From assembly GCA_001598975.1 (NCBI GenBank), contig BBXU01001024.1:1-57335 (forward strand): DNA of 57,335 nt, read 5' to 3'. The stretch is from Parachlorella kessleri. Taxonomy: Eukaryota > Chlorophyta > Trebouxiophyceae > Chlorellales > Chlorellaceae. A program made the translations under genes and the position numbers. This document shows, piece by piece, positions 22,684-35,392 of this stretch. Under the pieces are notes generated by a model. The model did no database searches, was not told where the DNA came from, and saw only the letters and a program-made list of their open reading frames with translations. The stretch's first letter is position 1, and each line of letters opens with the position of its first letter.

Positions 22684-23556
22684 GACCCCTTTGCAATTGA
22701 GTTCAGGATCGAGTGCGATTCGAGAGGTTTGTCATATGCCACCAGGCAACATGGTAATGGAGGGTGTGGACATTTGCCCAATCGCCAAGGAGGAACACAG
22801 GATGCAGAAGGTATCAACTCGTCGACCAGGCCTGAAGGGCAGGGCTGGTTGCAAGGCCGCAAGCAAGCAAGTCTGCCAGGTTGTGGCATCTGGTGGATTC
22901 CCCAGAGATACGGCTTGCATGGGCACCGCTCCATGGCACTTCATGCTCGATCCACCTGTGCCCCTCCCTGAACCTGGGAGGCCCTTGACCACCACAACAC
23001 CAATCAGTAGTGTTGTTACATGATATATGCCACCACTGCAAGCAACAGTACCCCCGCGGTGCACAACCTACTTGGCTGGCAAAGGCTGCAGACCAGCGCA
23101 CTGCGCATTCCCTTGCACGCCTCCAAGGCAAGCGTGGACAAAAGGAAGGCTGGCAAGTCCAAGCAAGTGCAGGCTTCCCAGCATGCCCTGCGATCAAGCT
23201 TTCAAAGCTGCATGTGCACCGAAGGAGGGTTTCCCCTAAACCAGCACTCTTAACTAGGAGGGATGCATTTGTCAGGAGCCGGCTAACAGCGCCGTGTGTC
23301 GACGGGCCATGTGTGTTCCACTCAGAATTGCAATGAAATGTTCAGCACACATGCAGAAAGCAGAGCAACTGCAAGCTACAGCCACAATGCAACTAGACAG
23401 CAAATAATATCAACGAGGATTTGTTTGACTGCATCGATGCCCCATCCCCTTGAGGATGGCTGTGCAACACCTTGACTATGCTATCAGCTGCGCCACCAGT
23501 GGACTAGCGCCCCTTTTTGTAGCTTGGGCAACACAGAAGCTCCTGAAAGCTATGTT
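22684..23556. other. Convergent 3' region between EYA and heliorhodopsin, no gene seen
   Basis: About 870 bases separate the two stop codons. Several overlapping short frames exist on both strands but none shows a domain motif or a plausible splice partner. It should contain both 3' UTRs. Confidence 0.5.
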
Positions 23557-25885
23557 TCAGCTGCCACTGTCATCAAAGCGCTTGGTACCACCTGCAAGAA
23601 GCATGCAGAGACATTGGTGGGCGACAGTGGTGAGAGATACACGGAGGCTTGCTTTCTCCGCTGCGACCATGTGTTCACGTCAATGCTCACAAGCAATTAC
23701 TAGGACAGGGAGACATCCACACATGCCATGGGGCGCACGCAGTACGGGCCAGTTGTGGGAGACAGACCATGCCAAGAATTGATGACCAGCTTACCATATG
23801 TAATCCAAGCCAGCAGCTGCTTGGAGGTCAGGGAGAGTATCATGTACCAGAGCTCCGCCTTTGCAAAGCCACGGAACCAGCGGACCTGCGCAACCACGAC
23901 GGGAAGAGGCGTCATACCATGCATGCATTGACTCATTGGATCCCACTTGCAACCTTAGCTACAAGGGTACTATAATACCATGTGAGCGCTGAGTCTGTGC
24001 CACTTCCTGGAAGCAGCATTCACAAGCTCCACCTGTGGCAACATGTAGTGTGCCATGCATCAAGAGCGCTGGCAGCGACCCAAGCAGTGCCCTTGGCCCA
24101 CCTGCTTGAACTGCAGGAACTGGTTCAGCGCAAAAAGGGAGTACAGGATCAATAGGATGAAGAACAGGCTCCTGCAGGCACTCAGAACAAGTCCCACACT
24201 GAGCACATAGCCAGCAGACATTGCCCAAGCCCCCGCACCAGCACGTCTGCAGTTAAACCAGGTTTGCTGATGGTGAGGAGGCAGCAGGGGTCGCGGTTCT
24301 CCACCTGACCACTCTCCTTGTCCTCCTCCACACACAGCCTCGCAACCATAGGATATGACTTAGACGCACTACACTGTGAGTAGGACGGTTCTGAACTCGC
24401 AGGTGCACCCACGCGATAGGACTTCGACGCACCAGACAAACTTGGGTGGGTCGTGATCGGCCACTGCCTGGAAGAAATAGCAGGCGATGACAAGCTCCAC
24501 AGCCAAGAAGGGCCAGCAGCCCATAATGAAAGGCCCCCAGTCTACACGCCTGGAGCTGCCATTGGGCGTCGACCGTGTGCTCTTGCCTGCTGCCGCCACA
24601 GGAGTGACCTGCACCCGGGCGTCTGTGACAAACGGCAGCACAGCTGTGTCCGAGTGCGCCAGGGGCTCTGGCGGCGACATGGGGGCTTCTGGGGTGTAGG
24701 CAAACGTGGGCAGGCGCTCGCCGTTGAGCACCTCCATCTGCCAGCCAAAGAGCATGGTGGTGGCCATGAGCGCAGCGATGGTGAAGAGCAGGTGAATGTC
24801 AGTCACGCCACAGAGCCTGCGGCAGGAGAACGACAGGCGTGTAATCAGCATGCTGGCTTGCAACTGCATCCTCCCCCTGCAGAAGCCCCTTCCCGAGCCC
24901 TCCTTTCTTCTCTCTACCCCTCCGCCAGCTTCTTCAGATGCAGTTGTCATACTGCCATAGGGTGTGTTACAAGACGTGGGGTCCGCGCACTGTCGACTCT
25001 AAATGCACGACAAGCGAGTGCATGCCAAGCGAGGCCAGGGGGCTGGCACAAAGCTCACGCACATCCATCGCACTTACTGGGCAATCATAACAGACATAAC
25101 GCTGGCGCTCACTGCAGGCATAAAGTGAAGTATGGTAGAAGCGTTATTGATGGGTCAGTCATATTCTTGCCCGGCAAGGCGAACAATAGTCAAGCTATGC
25201 CGACAGGCAGACCCAACCGGGCTGTCAAAAAAGGGCATTCAAACCCACTGATGGGGAGAGCATCGATGCAGAGGCGTGCCTGTGCAGTACTAAAGGTTGG
25301 GTGATGTGCTTTTGGTGCACCTTAGTGCCATAAATGAGGAGCGCCAGGCATGGCCAAACCCACCTGAGTACTCAGCAAAACGGAAAGGGTTCTGGTTGCA
25401 GCACAGCAGCCGGTTGTACACAGCGTTGACCCCTGGTAGCGACACCACAAAGTGGTCCAAGGCCGACAGCAGCAAGAAGACTCCAGACCACACCACAATG
25501 GGGAAACTGGCCACCTGCTTAGGCACTGGTCTGCAAAAAGGAAGGGATCACCTGTCAAAAAAACATGTTACGTGTTGCCACACGAGCTTTGGACAGACAC
25601 GGCAGGACAGCTGCTGTTTTTAGAGTCAAAAACAAGGGTTCAACACTTGGCGGGTGCCAGCTGGCAGACAGCTGTGCCTGGGTTGGTGTGCAAGCTGATA
25701 ACCTGCCTGTAAAAGTCTGCTGGTCCGTTATCCCGGTCCCAGGACGCCACAAAGAAGGTGTACCATGGGAGCCGCGTTTGGCTGTTCCATGGACCCAGCC
25801 CAAAGATCGCGCAGCCCGTCACGAGCTGTATCAATCCGATTATCAAATTATAGCGCCGCAGCCGAGAGAAGGTTAACTCCGCCAT
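23557..25885 (-). CDS. HeR: Heliorhodopsin (type III retinal protein)
   Basis: Seven exons (25707-25885, 25364-25530, 25078-25111, 24409-24816, 24102-24171, 23795-23885, 23557-23591) join in frame to 327 residues with seven predicted helices. Landmarks match the reference heliorhodopsin 48C12: R-R-Y-N-L-I-I-G in helix 1, L-S-A-L-D-H86 (His80 position), the counterion in F-A-E113-Y-S-V-S-A-S, I-A-Q-L-C-G-V-T-D-I, M-L-F-G-W-Q-M-E155, F-A-L-N-Q-F-L-Q-F, and the retinal Schiff-base lysine in S304-L-T-S-K308-Q-L-L-A-W. The position of His23 is Gln20. Residues 159-217, between helices 4 and 5, form an extra Pro/Ser/Thr-rich loop that would face the cytoplasm in the inverted heliorhodopsin topology. 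The reference protein is about 253 residues. The first intron uses a GC donor (GCAGGT at 25706). Heliorhodopsins bind retinal and have slow photocycles; most show no ion transport. Regulation is not readable from the 5' flank. Confidence 0.95.
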
Positions 25886-27076
25886 AGCTGGTCAACCCAC
25901 CAAGAGACCAGCAACAGACAGACCTCAAGACGGTGCTATGATAGACAGGCCTCAAGACTGAAAGGGGTTTGTTTACAAGCTTTTGAATGGCAAGAACGGC
26001 CGGTCTGAACGTTGGGCGTACCAGGATTACCAGTACCGGTTGTATAGTAGATGTTGCATTTCCTGCAATTCGTGGCTGAGACGAGGGGATACTTATTGCG
26101 CCGGCGCCCTGATCAAAACCCGCATGGTCGAGGCACGGCTTCCATTTCCCTTCCTTTGAGCCCAGTGAAGTTTAAGCAAAAACTTCAGACGAAGGACATA
26201 CAAAGCGGACCGCGGCGGCACTTACAAGCAGGCTTCTCATGTGTGACCAGTCTCATAGCAATAGAAACAGAACACCTACAGTGCCTTACATAATTCTAAC
26301 CGATACTGCGTTTGGTAATGATCGCAGGTTTCTGGGCAAGCAGGCACTGGCTAGAAACAAACTACAAGGGAAAGGAGGCAGGCCTCAGTGTTTTGCCTAA
26401 AACAGACAGCACACGGCTCTCATGGGTTAAGCCATTGTTCATAGCTTTGCAGACTACCACCCCCGGTTGTGGCCGAGTGCTTGTTTGGCTGTCTGCGTTC
26501 ACGCACCAACTGGCGCATGTATTCATGCGTTGTGCATGTCAGGCCCCGCACCAGAACCAACGCACGTCTGAGTCATCCAGTAAAACTTTCCCACAAACAT
26601 TCAAGCACTCCATGGAAAAGCACCGGCGCCAGAAAAGCCAAACACTACAACTACACATTTCATGTGGCCAACCACCAGCTGCCATATACACCTACAACAA
26701 AGGGAAATAGACAAAAGCCGGCAGCCTGGCCCGGAGCGCTGCGTCTCCCCAATTACATTAACCCCCCACCTCACACTGTCACCTCAGGATGGCCACTGTT
26801 CCCACAAAAACAGTTCGGCTACATGACTGCCATACACGTGGCACGCCCAACCTGGTCCTTATGACATGCCAACCCTCCCTCACTGCTTCCGTCTGCTCTC
26901 GCTCCACAACGTGTCCTTTGGCTGCAGGCTGCTAGGAGTATATATCACCAATCCCCCCCCCTCCTCCCCCCTTCACCCTACCCATGGGACAGGTAACAAT
27001 CACAGTCACATCAATACCAAACCTTTCAGTCCAGGGCGGGAGGAGTAGGATGATGCCTACGGAGGACAGCGCAGTC
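25886..27076. other. 5' flank of heliorhodopsin and 3' flank of GIY-YIG gene
   Basis: The left part must hold the heliorhodopsin promoter and 5' UTR; the right part is the 3' UTR of the gene ending at 27077. The stretch is AC-rich (about 26300-27050), with a C/T-rich tract near 26950-26985. The longest open frames (about 130 codons, plus strand) have no domain motif and no good splice context. Confidence 0.5.
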
Positions 27077-30000
27077 TCACTGTAGCTCCTTGAGTGCAAA
27101 CTGCTTGGCTAGGGCCTCTGCATCCTCATTCTTGCCCTTGTAGCCGTAGTCCTGGGTGCGGTTGAAGCGCCAGAAGCTGCTGTCACCAGGCAGGGGCCCC
27201 AGCTCTGCACAACCGGCATCAGCACGTCTCTAGCTAAGAACTGGCGTGATAGATCTGCAAGGTTTGGGCGGTGCAAGAGGAACGCACGCACCACAAACAG
27301 CAAGTAATCTGCTCAGAAGCGAGAAGCCAAAGGGCGGTATAAACACAACAGTGCAAGACATAGCAGGCCGCCCATGCGGACAACCCTTATCACAACAGTG
27401 GGTCTATTTTGCCCCGCCTCACGGCCCAACCCTACCTCATGTACACATGGGGAGTACAGGGAACGAAGAAGCGATGCTTTGGCAGTGCCACCGTGCAACT
27501 AACATCGTACTAATCTTTCCCTCAAAGGCATTTGCAGGAGTATCACGACTCACCCTCGTATTCCTCTACAAAGTCGGAGAAGAACTGCTCCACCTCCGAC
27601 ACAGCAAAGTAGTTGACGGGGAACTGGCTGCTCAGGATCATGCCTGCGGGGACACGAGAGCCATGCGGACACATCAGCCACCACTGACTGGCTTCCAGCA
27701 GCACACAAGAGCGCGGCGGGCACATTGGCGACCACCAACTGGCTCCCAGCAGCACCAGCAACACAAACCGAACACGCATTTCCGCCCACATACGGCATGA
27801 TGCCGTAAGCTGGGGAGGTGCCCCTGTGCTGCCCGGGTCGAGAGCCGTGAAGGCAACGGGCCTGGTGCTAAACCACGGTGAGATAGAGAGCAACATATGT
27901 GAGCCGCCCACTGCAGCGGAGCAGTGCAGACCATTGGGCATATGCACCCCTCGGGGTTGTCAAAGCAGCAGCAGGGACTCTCCAGAGGGCTTGTACCCAC
28001 CTTCTGTTTGGCGGGGCACCTTCTTGCGCAGGAGGAAGGCAAACACGGCTTCCAGCGCGCGCTCGGGGGTGATGCCCTGGGGCTCGTAGTAATCCTTACC
28101 AATGATGACCCGGTGGGTGGTCTCACGGTCCTGTTGGCAGGCAATCACGACAGGTCAAGATATGCGCCATGTGGAAAGGGCCACCATGTCGGTACAGGCT
28201 TCTTTCCCCCACCAAGCAGCGGCCCGGCTGGCATTTACCCTCCAATGCAACACCAAACAGATGCTGGCACCTGCCTCCCCCCTGGAGGCTGCAATGCCAC
28301 ATAGATGCCAGCAAGTGCTACCAAACAAATGCTGTCCCTTCCATCTTACCTGGCAGGTGACCTTCAGGTCAAACATGTAGCCGCCCCGGGTGGGGAACTT
28401 GGAAGACACGTACAGCAGGAAGGGCACAGCCTCCCCATCAATCATAGTCTGGCAATTCCTGCAAGCCGCAACCAGGCAGCTATTTTAAAATGGAAATGCA
28501 CGTGACAGGAAGGGGTCAGACAGCAGTGTGACGGGGGCCAGCTGCGTCAAAAACCAGGCAGCTATGTGGTTGACCTGAACCCATAGCCAAGAAGGGTAGC
28601 AAACTCCTTGCGCTCCATGGTGCGGATGCAACTCCACAGGCAACAAACAAGCTGCCCGCATTGCTTACAGGTAGGCAAGCACTGCTTACCGTCCAAGTGA
28701 CTCCCATGTACCAACCATGACAAGCGAACCCCTCCCCACCGCCTATGAATCTGCTGGGACGCTGCTGCAACCGACGCTGCTGTCATTCCCACTGCCCTGC
28801 CGGCCACGCATGCTGACAACCCTTTCACTGGGTAGACACTACCCTGCCACTCTGCTCCTAATCCATTGCTCGCTGCTGCTGTCTAGCAAGACAGGTCACT
28901 GACAAGACTGGAAGCCCCACCCAAGGACTTGTTGAGGCCAGTCACAGCTGGCATTGCAACAGCTGTAGATCAGTAAAATGCGGGTCCAGCACTACAGACC
29001 CTACTAGACGCTCCTAGGTCTGCTGCTCCTGCCTCTTCTGTGCCCCAACCTCCTGATACTACAGATTGTGGTATAGTGCTGCCTACAGCCCTGCGCACCG
29101 TGTGGACGATGCAGCTGCCTCTTCTGCTGCTTCCACATCAGCGCGCTGCTGCGCAAGCTCCTCCTCGCTGAGCGCTGCCGCCGGCAAGAAGTCAACCTCA
29201 CCGACTGCCAGCAGCTCTGGGTTGGGCACAAACTCCTCTTTGCACCCGCGCTGCCGCATCTTGGTCAGCAGCTGCGGCGTGGGAAGCAGTCAAGACACAT
29301 CAGTGTTCGTGCTAGGCTGCGCACAGGGGCGGCTGTTTGTCAACCCCTGTGGAGGTGACCTAGGAATGCCCGAGTCAAAAGTGATGCTTGCTTCTAGGCA
29401 AGCGGGTCCCGTCCATCCCAACTATCCTCCCAGAACATCAAGCAGAGCCACATGCCAATGCAAGGAGCAAAGCCAGTAGTAATAGTCCCCAGCAAGGGAT
29501 GCACCCAGGTCCTCTGTTGACCCCGTGCGCCACTTGGCAGGTATTACAGCAGGCAGGTCTTCCAGGTACAGCACTAGCCATTGGACACCCACAGGCGCCG
29601 ACAGGAGACACCCCCACCTGCTTAACCATCTCGTCCGCCGCCTGTGCCCTGCCCCTCTCGCTGATCGCAGCTGACTGCACCGGCTTCTGCCAGGCATCAC
29701 GTTCCACCGGAACTGCAGGCAGGCGGGCATGATGCTAAGTCGATTTGTCCGGGGTCATGCATATGTTCATCTCATGAGCTCATCTTCCAGCAGACGGCCT
29801 AAGTTCCGGCCGCCACTGAACATGGCCATGGTGCGGCAGCCACGGGGCCAGCAGTGGGTGCCACTAGGGAACCACTGCCCAGCCAAGTACAGGACAAAGA
29901 GCTGCACACCACGCAACCACAGGAACATTCCTGCTCCTAGTATTCATTACTACTAAGACTCACGCTTGTTGCCTGGGGGCGGCCCGCCTGCCTGGTCATA

Positions 30001-31190
30001 CCAAGCTTGGCGAATCTCTATCATCTCAGCCTGGTCCAGCTGCTGCAGACAGACCGCCCTGCAAGCAGGACTTTGAGAGTCGCTCGTGACACAGGGGCCA
30101 CTCGAAGCGAACAACAACTTTGAAGTGAGTTCCTGCATGCTGTTGTCTAGTTTCCGGTTGACGTATGCACTGCCGTTCCATCCCAGAATCAGGCATAGAG
30201 CAAGCTATGACACATAAATTCCCTCTTGTTAAGCCCACTTTTGGCTGAGCCCTTCTATGAAGACGGCCAAGGGCTTATGCAGTCCAGGGTGGACAGCACA
30301 TGACAAATGCTCAACTGACTCTAAACATACAGGCTCCTGAACATGAGCCCACAGCACCGTGCCTGTAGAAGTGGGCTTTGTCGGGACGGCGCCCAAACAA
30401 GGTTCTCAAAGAGTTGCGCAGGTCCTTGGAGAAGCCGATATACTGCAGGCTGCGGCCCTGTTCGTAAACGGCAAATACTGCAGCCTGGGTGCCCGCTGGC
30501 ACTTCAGGCTGGACAAAGCCCTGCAAACATGCAACAGATTGTGGTGGGTTGGGTCCTTTGCTTTCCAACGGCAGCATCACTGTCGACAGGAAGATGCATA
30601 TATGACTTGCGGTGGCAGCAAGGCTTACAGTTAACACCTATGCCTCACTGACGTAAATAACAAAGAGCATGATATGATTTGCCATGAGCGCCTCGAAGGA
30701 GGACAGCACTAAGTTTTGGGTGGGATAGTACATCCTGTGCCGGCCACTGATCAAACGCCTTTCACGCCACCTCACCTGCAGGTTTACCAAAGGATACAGC
30801 TGCAGCTCCTCCAGTTTGGGGCGAGGCGACTTGCCACTGCTTGAAGCTGCCACCTGGACCGTGCAGCCGCGCAGCCGCTGGGGCCGCTTGCTGCCACTGC
30901 TGGCTGGTTGCTGCAGCTGCAGGTGCTCAGGGCTATGTAGCTGCCTGCTGAGTGCTGAGGGATGGAGAGGCCTGCCGCTGAAGAGTGCCCTGTGTGGCAA
31001 GAGCGTGGGATCAGTCCCACTGCAAGGCCTGCAACACAAGCAGGGGTTGCTGCCTTTAGTGTGCACTTATTGGACACTAAACATATTCAGAGCTTTCCAG
31101 TATAAAAAGGTACGTAAAAGTGCAGCAGGAATTCTATTCCAAGCAACACCTTGTCGCCGTGGCACCAGAGCAGCCTCCCCGTAGTAGCAT
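27077..31190 (-). CDS. Plastid-targeted GIY-YIG-like protein with conserved C-terminal region
   Basis: Eleven exons (31150-31190, 30776-30989, 30363-30520, 29964-30058, 29618-29712, 29099-29271, 28575-28631, 28350-28458, 28001-28130, 27554-27643, 27077-27204) join in frame to 429 residues. The start is rich in Ser, Arg, Leu and Gln with few acids (V-Q-V-A-A-S near residue 65), typical of a plastid transit peptide. Residues 94-150 match the GIY-YIG fold in the form found in plastid glutaredoxin GRXS16: A102-V-Y104 then L-Q-Y-I-G114-F-S-K. The P-P-P-G-N-K motif after a W-Y-D helix is also shared with that group. The first GIY is degenerate, so nuclease activity is doubtful. No glutaredoxin domain follows; instead the C-terminal half has G-Y-G-F-R-N-C, D-G-E-A-V-P-F-L-L-Y-V and R-G-G-Y-M-F-D-L, which I do not recognise. 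The intron after exon 3 needs a GC donor (GCACGG), the weakest junction. Confidence 0.8.
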
Positions 31191-31683
31191 GGCCTGCATT
31201 CACAAGCAACAACCTGTGACGATATGAAATAGCTTTAATGAAGCTCAGAAAGAGTTTGGCAACTCACTAATGGCACCAACTGCAGTGTGGTAACTGATCA
31301 GGAACTGAGTGCGCTGCGGCACTTGTCTGTAGCCTTCGCGAGGGTTTAGTGACAATTGGTGCAAAGCAGCGCTCTCCAACCCGCTTGGACTTTCGGATTT
31401 GCGAAAGGACTTATCCCATGGCGGCAAACTCCCATCTACTGGGGGATTCCGGCATTCCAAGCATTTCAACAGGGGAGCCCTGCACCCAAGCTGTCTGTCC
31501 TAGGAGAGCCATTTCTATGACCGAAGACCAACCACATCCCACCATCTCTGGCCACCTTGTCATTTGCAAAACTTCCATAGAAGTAGGTTCCAAGTGTGTC
31601 AGCGAACATCAGCCTATCAAAGTATGCATGCTGCAAGCACCGTGCGACTGCCATTTACACAGTGTGCGGCTGAGGCCGGGTCA
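31191..31683. promoter_or_regulatory. Upstream region of GIY-YIG gene / 3' end of AAR2
   Basis: Two minus-strand genes follow each other here, so about 490 bases must include the 3' UTR of AAR2 and the promoter of the GIY-YIG gene. No core element was recognised. Confidence 0.4.
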
Positions 31684-34600
31684 CTAAAAGTAAGAAGCTT
31701 CTTCAACATTTTCGACCAGCACAGGCCCATCATCATCATCACCACTTTCACCTTCGCCTAGCTCAGTTACTACTGCCACTCCCCAGCCCAAGGACTGCCC
31801 CAGCAGCATGCCCACCCGCTGTGCTTGCTCTGCCAGCTCAGCAGGCACCACAGCGCGCTCCTCATGCAGCATGCCCAAGAACCGAGTGCACAGCTTTCTG
31901 AGAAAGCTGTCACGAAGAAGCTCATCCCATAGCAAGGGCCCAGCGAAGAGTGTTGCTGGCTCGGGTGCAGATGAGCTCTGCATTGAACAGGGCAGGCATG
32001 CAACCCATCTCGTAAGGGAGCATATCTACACTAGCTTGTTTTGTTGACGCACTGACAAAGAAATAAATAGCTTTGTAGACCCAAGCCGTGCCGCTGGCAG
32101 GACCAGGCAGCCACACTGCCTTTCATACACAGCGTGACTATGCCCTGCCCTTTTTTCTGTCACAGGCCCTTCAGCGAGTTACCTGATTGCCCCGCTGCCG
32201 CTGCCCTGCCATGCTGTGCTCCAGCTGGGTGTGCAGAGCGCGCAGAAAGCGTGCAAAAAGCCCAGCCCGGGGCCCCAGCGCTGCTGACTCGCAGCCGAAC
32301 AAGAGTTGCAGGAAAGCGCGCCACTGGGCAAAGCCCTCTAGGGATTGGCCCAGCAGGAAAGCTAGGAAGCAAAACTGGAACTCGCCTGCGTGGGAGCCAA
32401 AGGCAACAGGAGTGAGGCCGTGATCAACCGCGGGAGTGAACAAACATAAGCAGCAGGGACCCGTCCCACCTTGGGGCATGCGGTAGCTCTTCAGGAGCGA
32501 CCTGCAATACTGACGGTCACCGACGAGACAAGGGGGAGGGCAAGCGCGGTGAAAGCAGCAAGCGGTAAGGTAGCTAGGTGAGTAGACTGGACGGGTAACA
32601 GTGCAGGCACGCTCCTGCTGGCACAAGTACAGCAAGTCCAAGTTGTGGGATCAAAAGTTGTTAACCCCCGTCCAGTAAAACTCACTCACCCAAGAGGGCA
32701 TCTTCACTGTCTCGATACTTGGAGTGCAGCAGCTCTTCCAGCAGCGGTGACTTGTCCAGGTTGAGCGCTGTCAGCTCGGCGGGTGACAGACCCGCCCGCT
32801 TCACAAGCCGGGGCAGAGGGGTGTAGTAGCAGCGGCCTGCGCCAGGAGGAATTGGCTCGCGCCCCCCCCTTGTTAGCAAAGGAAGCGGTGTCCAGGAGGG
32901 CACCACTGGGGTGCAGCAAGGCCTGCCTTGTTTGCTCCCAAGAGCCAAAAGCACCAAGCACGCTTGGCGCCTTTTACGTGCAGCGCTGTCAGCTTCCTAG
33001 CAGGCAAAACTTGAAAGTCCAGATATGCTCCTTGCAGCCACGCTAACCCCTGGCCAGCTGTGGTGTCGTAAGCACCCAACTTGTTTGCCCCTGCCAACAC
33101 AGGGTCCACCCAGCTGATGGTACATTGGTATCCCTCTAGCAGCCTACCAGCCACTCAAAAACCCTCCAGTATCAGCCATATACAACCCCTAGCAGCTCAC
33201 CACCCTCTTGCGTCCCCCCAGCAGTCCCCCCAGCCAGCTGCATGCCGCCAGCGGCTCACCAGCATGTGGGGCCGGCCCAGGTCCCCCAGCGCCTTGTGGT
33301 GCTGCACCAGCCCCATTGGCGGCTTCGGTGGCTCCACCGCCATCCTCCACCATCGGCTGCTGCTGCCCCTGCTGCCCCTCGTGCTGTGCCTGCTGAGCAC
33401 CCTGCTGCCCTTGCTGTGCGGCCTGCTGCGCACGGGCTGCCCGCCCCTCCTGCAGCTGCTTGGTCAGCGCTTCCTCTGCCGCAGTTTCCGGGCGGTCACC
33501 AGCTGGGTCTGATTCTGCTAGGATGCTCATATTGCCTAAAAAACATGTTATAGTCACTTAGAGAGACCGACCCACACACGGAAGCATAGGTGGAGAGACT
33601 TGCCATCAAAGGAGCCGCAGGGGGCTGCCCGATGCACCCAGCCCCGGCTTTCAGTGAGAGCAGCATGGGGTAATCAACCAGCAGGCATTAGCTGTGTGTA
33701 CGGGACACAGGCTGTCAGGCTGAGCAGCTGCAATAATCCTGGACCATCTCCTTGTGTAGCACTGTGACTGATTGGAGCTGCTGGGTAGCCTGGCAACAAG
33801 CCATGCTACTTGCTTGATCATAACCGACATCACAGCAGCATACTGCATTGGGATGAGGCAGCACCCGAGAGGTACTTCAGGCCCCCAAAACATATCGTTC
33901 AAAGGGTAGTAGTCACACACCGTCTTGGTAGGCCATGTTGTATACCAACTTCCACTAGCACTCGGGCAGTGGGTAGCACACCTGAGAGAGGCTGCAGGGT
34001 ATCCACGACCCCAGCAGTGATGCAGTTAGTCAGCTCTCGCCAGCGGTTGTAGCTAAGCAGGTCGTACGGCGCCAGCGACGAGTCAAACTGGAAGCTCTTA
34101 ACGCCCTGGATGTAGCGCTCCACCTGAGCAGGGACCTCAGACAGGAGGCTTAGCAACTAGCCAGCTGTGACTGACAGCTACTCCATCGTACCTCAAGCTC
34201 ATTCCTCGCCTGATAACTAGAGTAAACTAGGCTCTCCACCTAGACTGGTGACTCATCGCACCTCGTTCTGAGAGTCGGCTTTGTTCTCCGGTTTAGCATA
34301 CATTCCCCATTGAACCCTGGACCAGGCTCCATCTTGGACAAGTCAGAAACTAGCCTCTCTACCTCTGAGAGTGTCTCACCTCATCTTCATCAGGCACCTC
34401 TTGAAGGACCTCCTCAGCGGCACTCCAACGCCGAACCACCACCTGCACAGAAGCAACTGACTATTCAACTCAGACGATGTCTCTAGCTGCCATTCGGCCC
34501 CGTGTTGCTGGCTTTGGAGTTTCCTTAATAATGTCACCTGCATCCACTTATACCACGGCAGCAACCAGGGCCGCATGTGCGCCCTGCCGCGCCTGCCACG

Positions 34601-35392
34601 TGCATGGAGTTGCTGTGCATACTGAGTTGCTGGCCCTGAGGACTGCTTCGAGTTGCACAGGGTAGGTGTCCCCTCACCGAATGCGAGAAATTCTTGCAAA
34701 CCTCAGCGTCAGGGGGCTGTTGAGTTGACCATGTTGAGTTTCCAGAATGGGCTCTGTTTGGGAGTTGGCTTTAGTGTTGACAGCCGACGAGTGGGCTATT
34801 GGGTCATCATATGCCACTGCATGCGCCTTACCTGCCCTGTCTTCAAAACAAGAAAGAAGCATGTCGTCGGGCCAAAGTCTCCCTGGCCGCTGGAAGCACT
34901 GTAGGAGATGACATGCGCGCCAGGGGGCACCATCTTAACGCCCTGAAAGCGGGGTCCGACTAGAAAAGTCTGCACCCAGGAGGCAGATGGGGGTATCACA
35001 ACTACTGTCAGATGATAACGTTCCTCCGAAACAGCAACTGAGCATTGGTACCTTGTCCAAGCTGCGCACCTACTTCCCAGAATGGTGGTGGGGTTATGTG
35101 TGTTTGTAATTGTATTGGGTGGGTGGTTGTCGTCGTCGTCGTGGCTTAAGAAACTAAGAGGTTGTGGTGGTGGAGGTGGGAGACGGGGGGGGGGAGGGGT
35201 CAACGCACGATCATCCATACCTGTTACATTGAATTGCGGCACAAATTACATACCCAGCACAGGAACCCTTACCTGCTGGTCTATGCCCAGTGCACACCCC
35301 TCCGGCATGCCCAAAAAGAGTAAAGTTGCTCCACGCGTCGCCAGCTCCCTAGCAGCCTCTTGATCCAGCCTTATCGTGTATGGAGCGGACAT
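31684..35392 (-). CDS. AAR2: AAR2, U5 snRNP assembly factor
   Basis: Eight exons (35273-35392, 34832-34969, 34380-34442, 33982-34123, 33260-33535, 32690-32905, 32183-32385, 31684-31977) join in frame to 483 residues. The N-terminal beta domain shows G-A-T-L-L-F-L-G-M-P-E-G, then G-I-D-Q-Q and the family signature V-G-P-R-F-Q-G-V-K-M-V-P-P-G-A-H with S-Y-S-A. Next come Y-D-L-L-S-Y-N-R-W and L-Q-P-L-S. The C-terminal helical domain has Y-Y-T-P-L-P-R and G-E-F-Q-F-C-F-L-A-F-L-L-G-Q-S-L-E-G-F. AAR2 binds Prp8 in cytoplasmic U5 snRNP precursors and is replaced by Brr2 in the nucleus. Exon 5 (residues 155-246) carries a Gln/Gly/Ala-rich insertion between the two domains; yeast and human AAR2 lack such a stretch. 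The protein ends in an acidic tail (G-D-D-D-D-G-P). The start codon faces PETN 307 bases away. Confidence 0.93.

Noticed and set aside
24453..25304. 283-codon plus-strand frame
   Set aside because: It overlaps heliorhodopsin exons on the opposite strand; the minus strand has clear family motifs and this frame has none.
32485..32514. Possible extra AAR2 exon ending C-C-A-A-G before GTGGGA
   Set aside because: In the phase set by the flanking exons it reads a stop, while skipping it joins the family motif G-E-F-Q-F directly.
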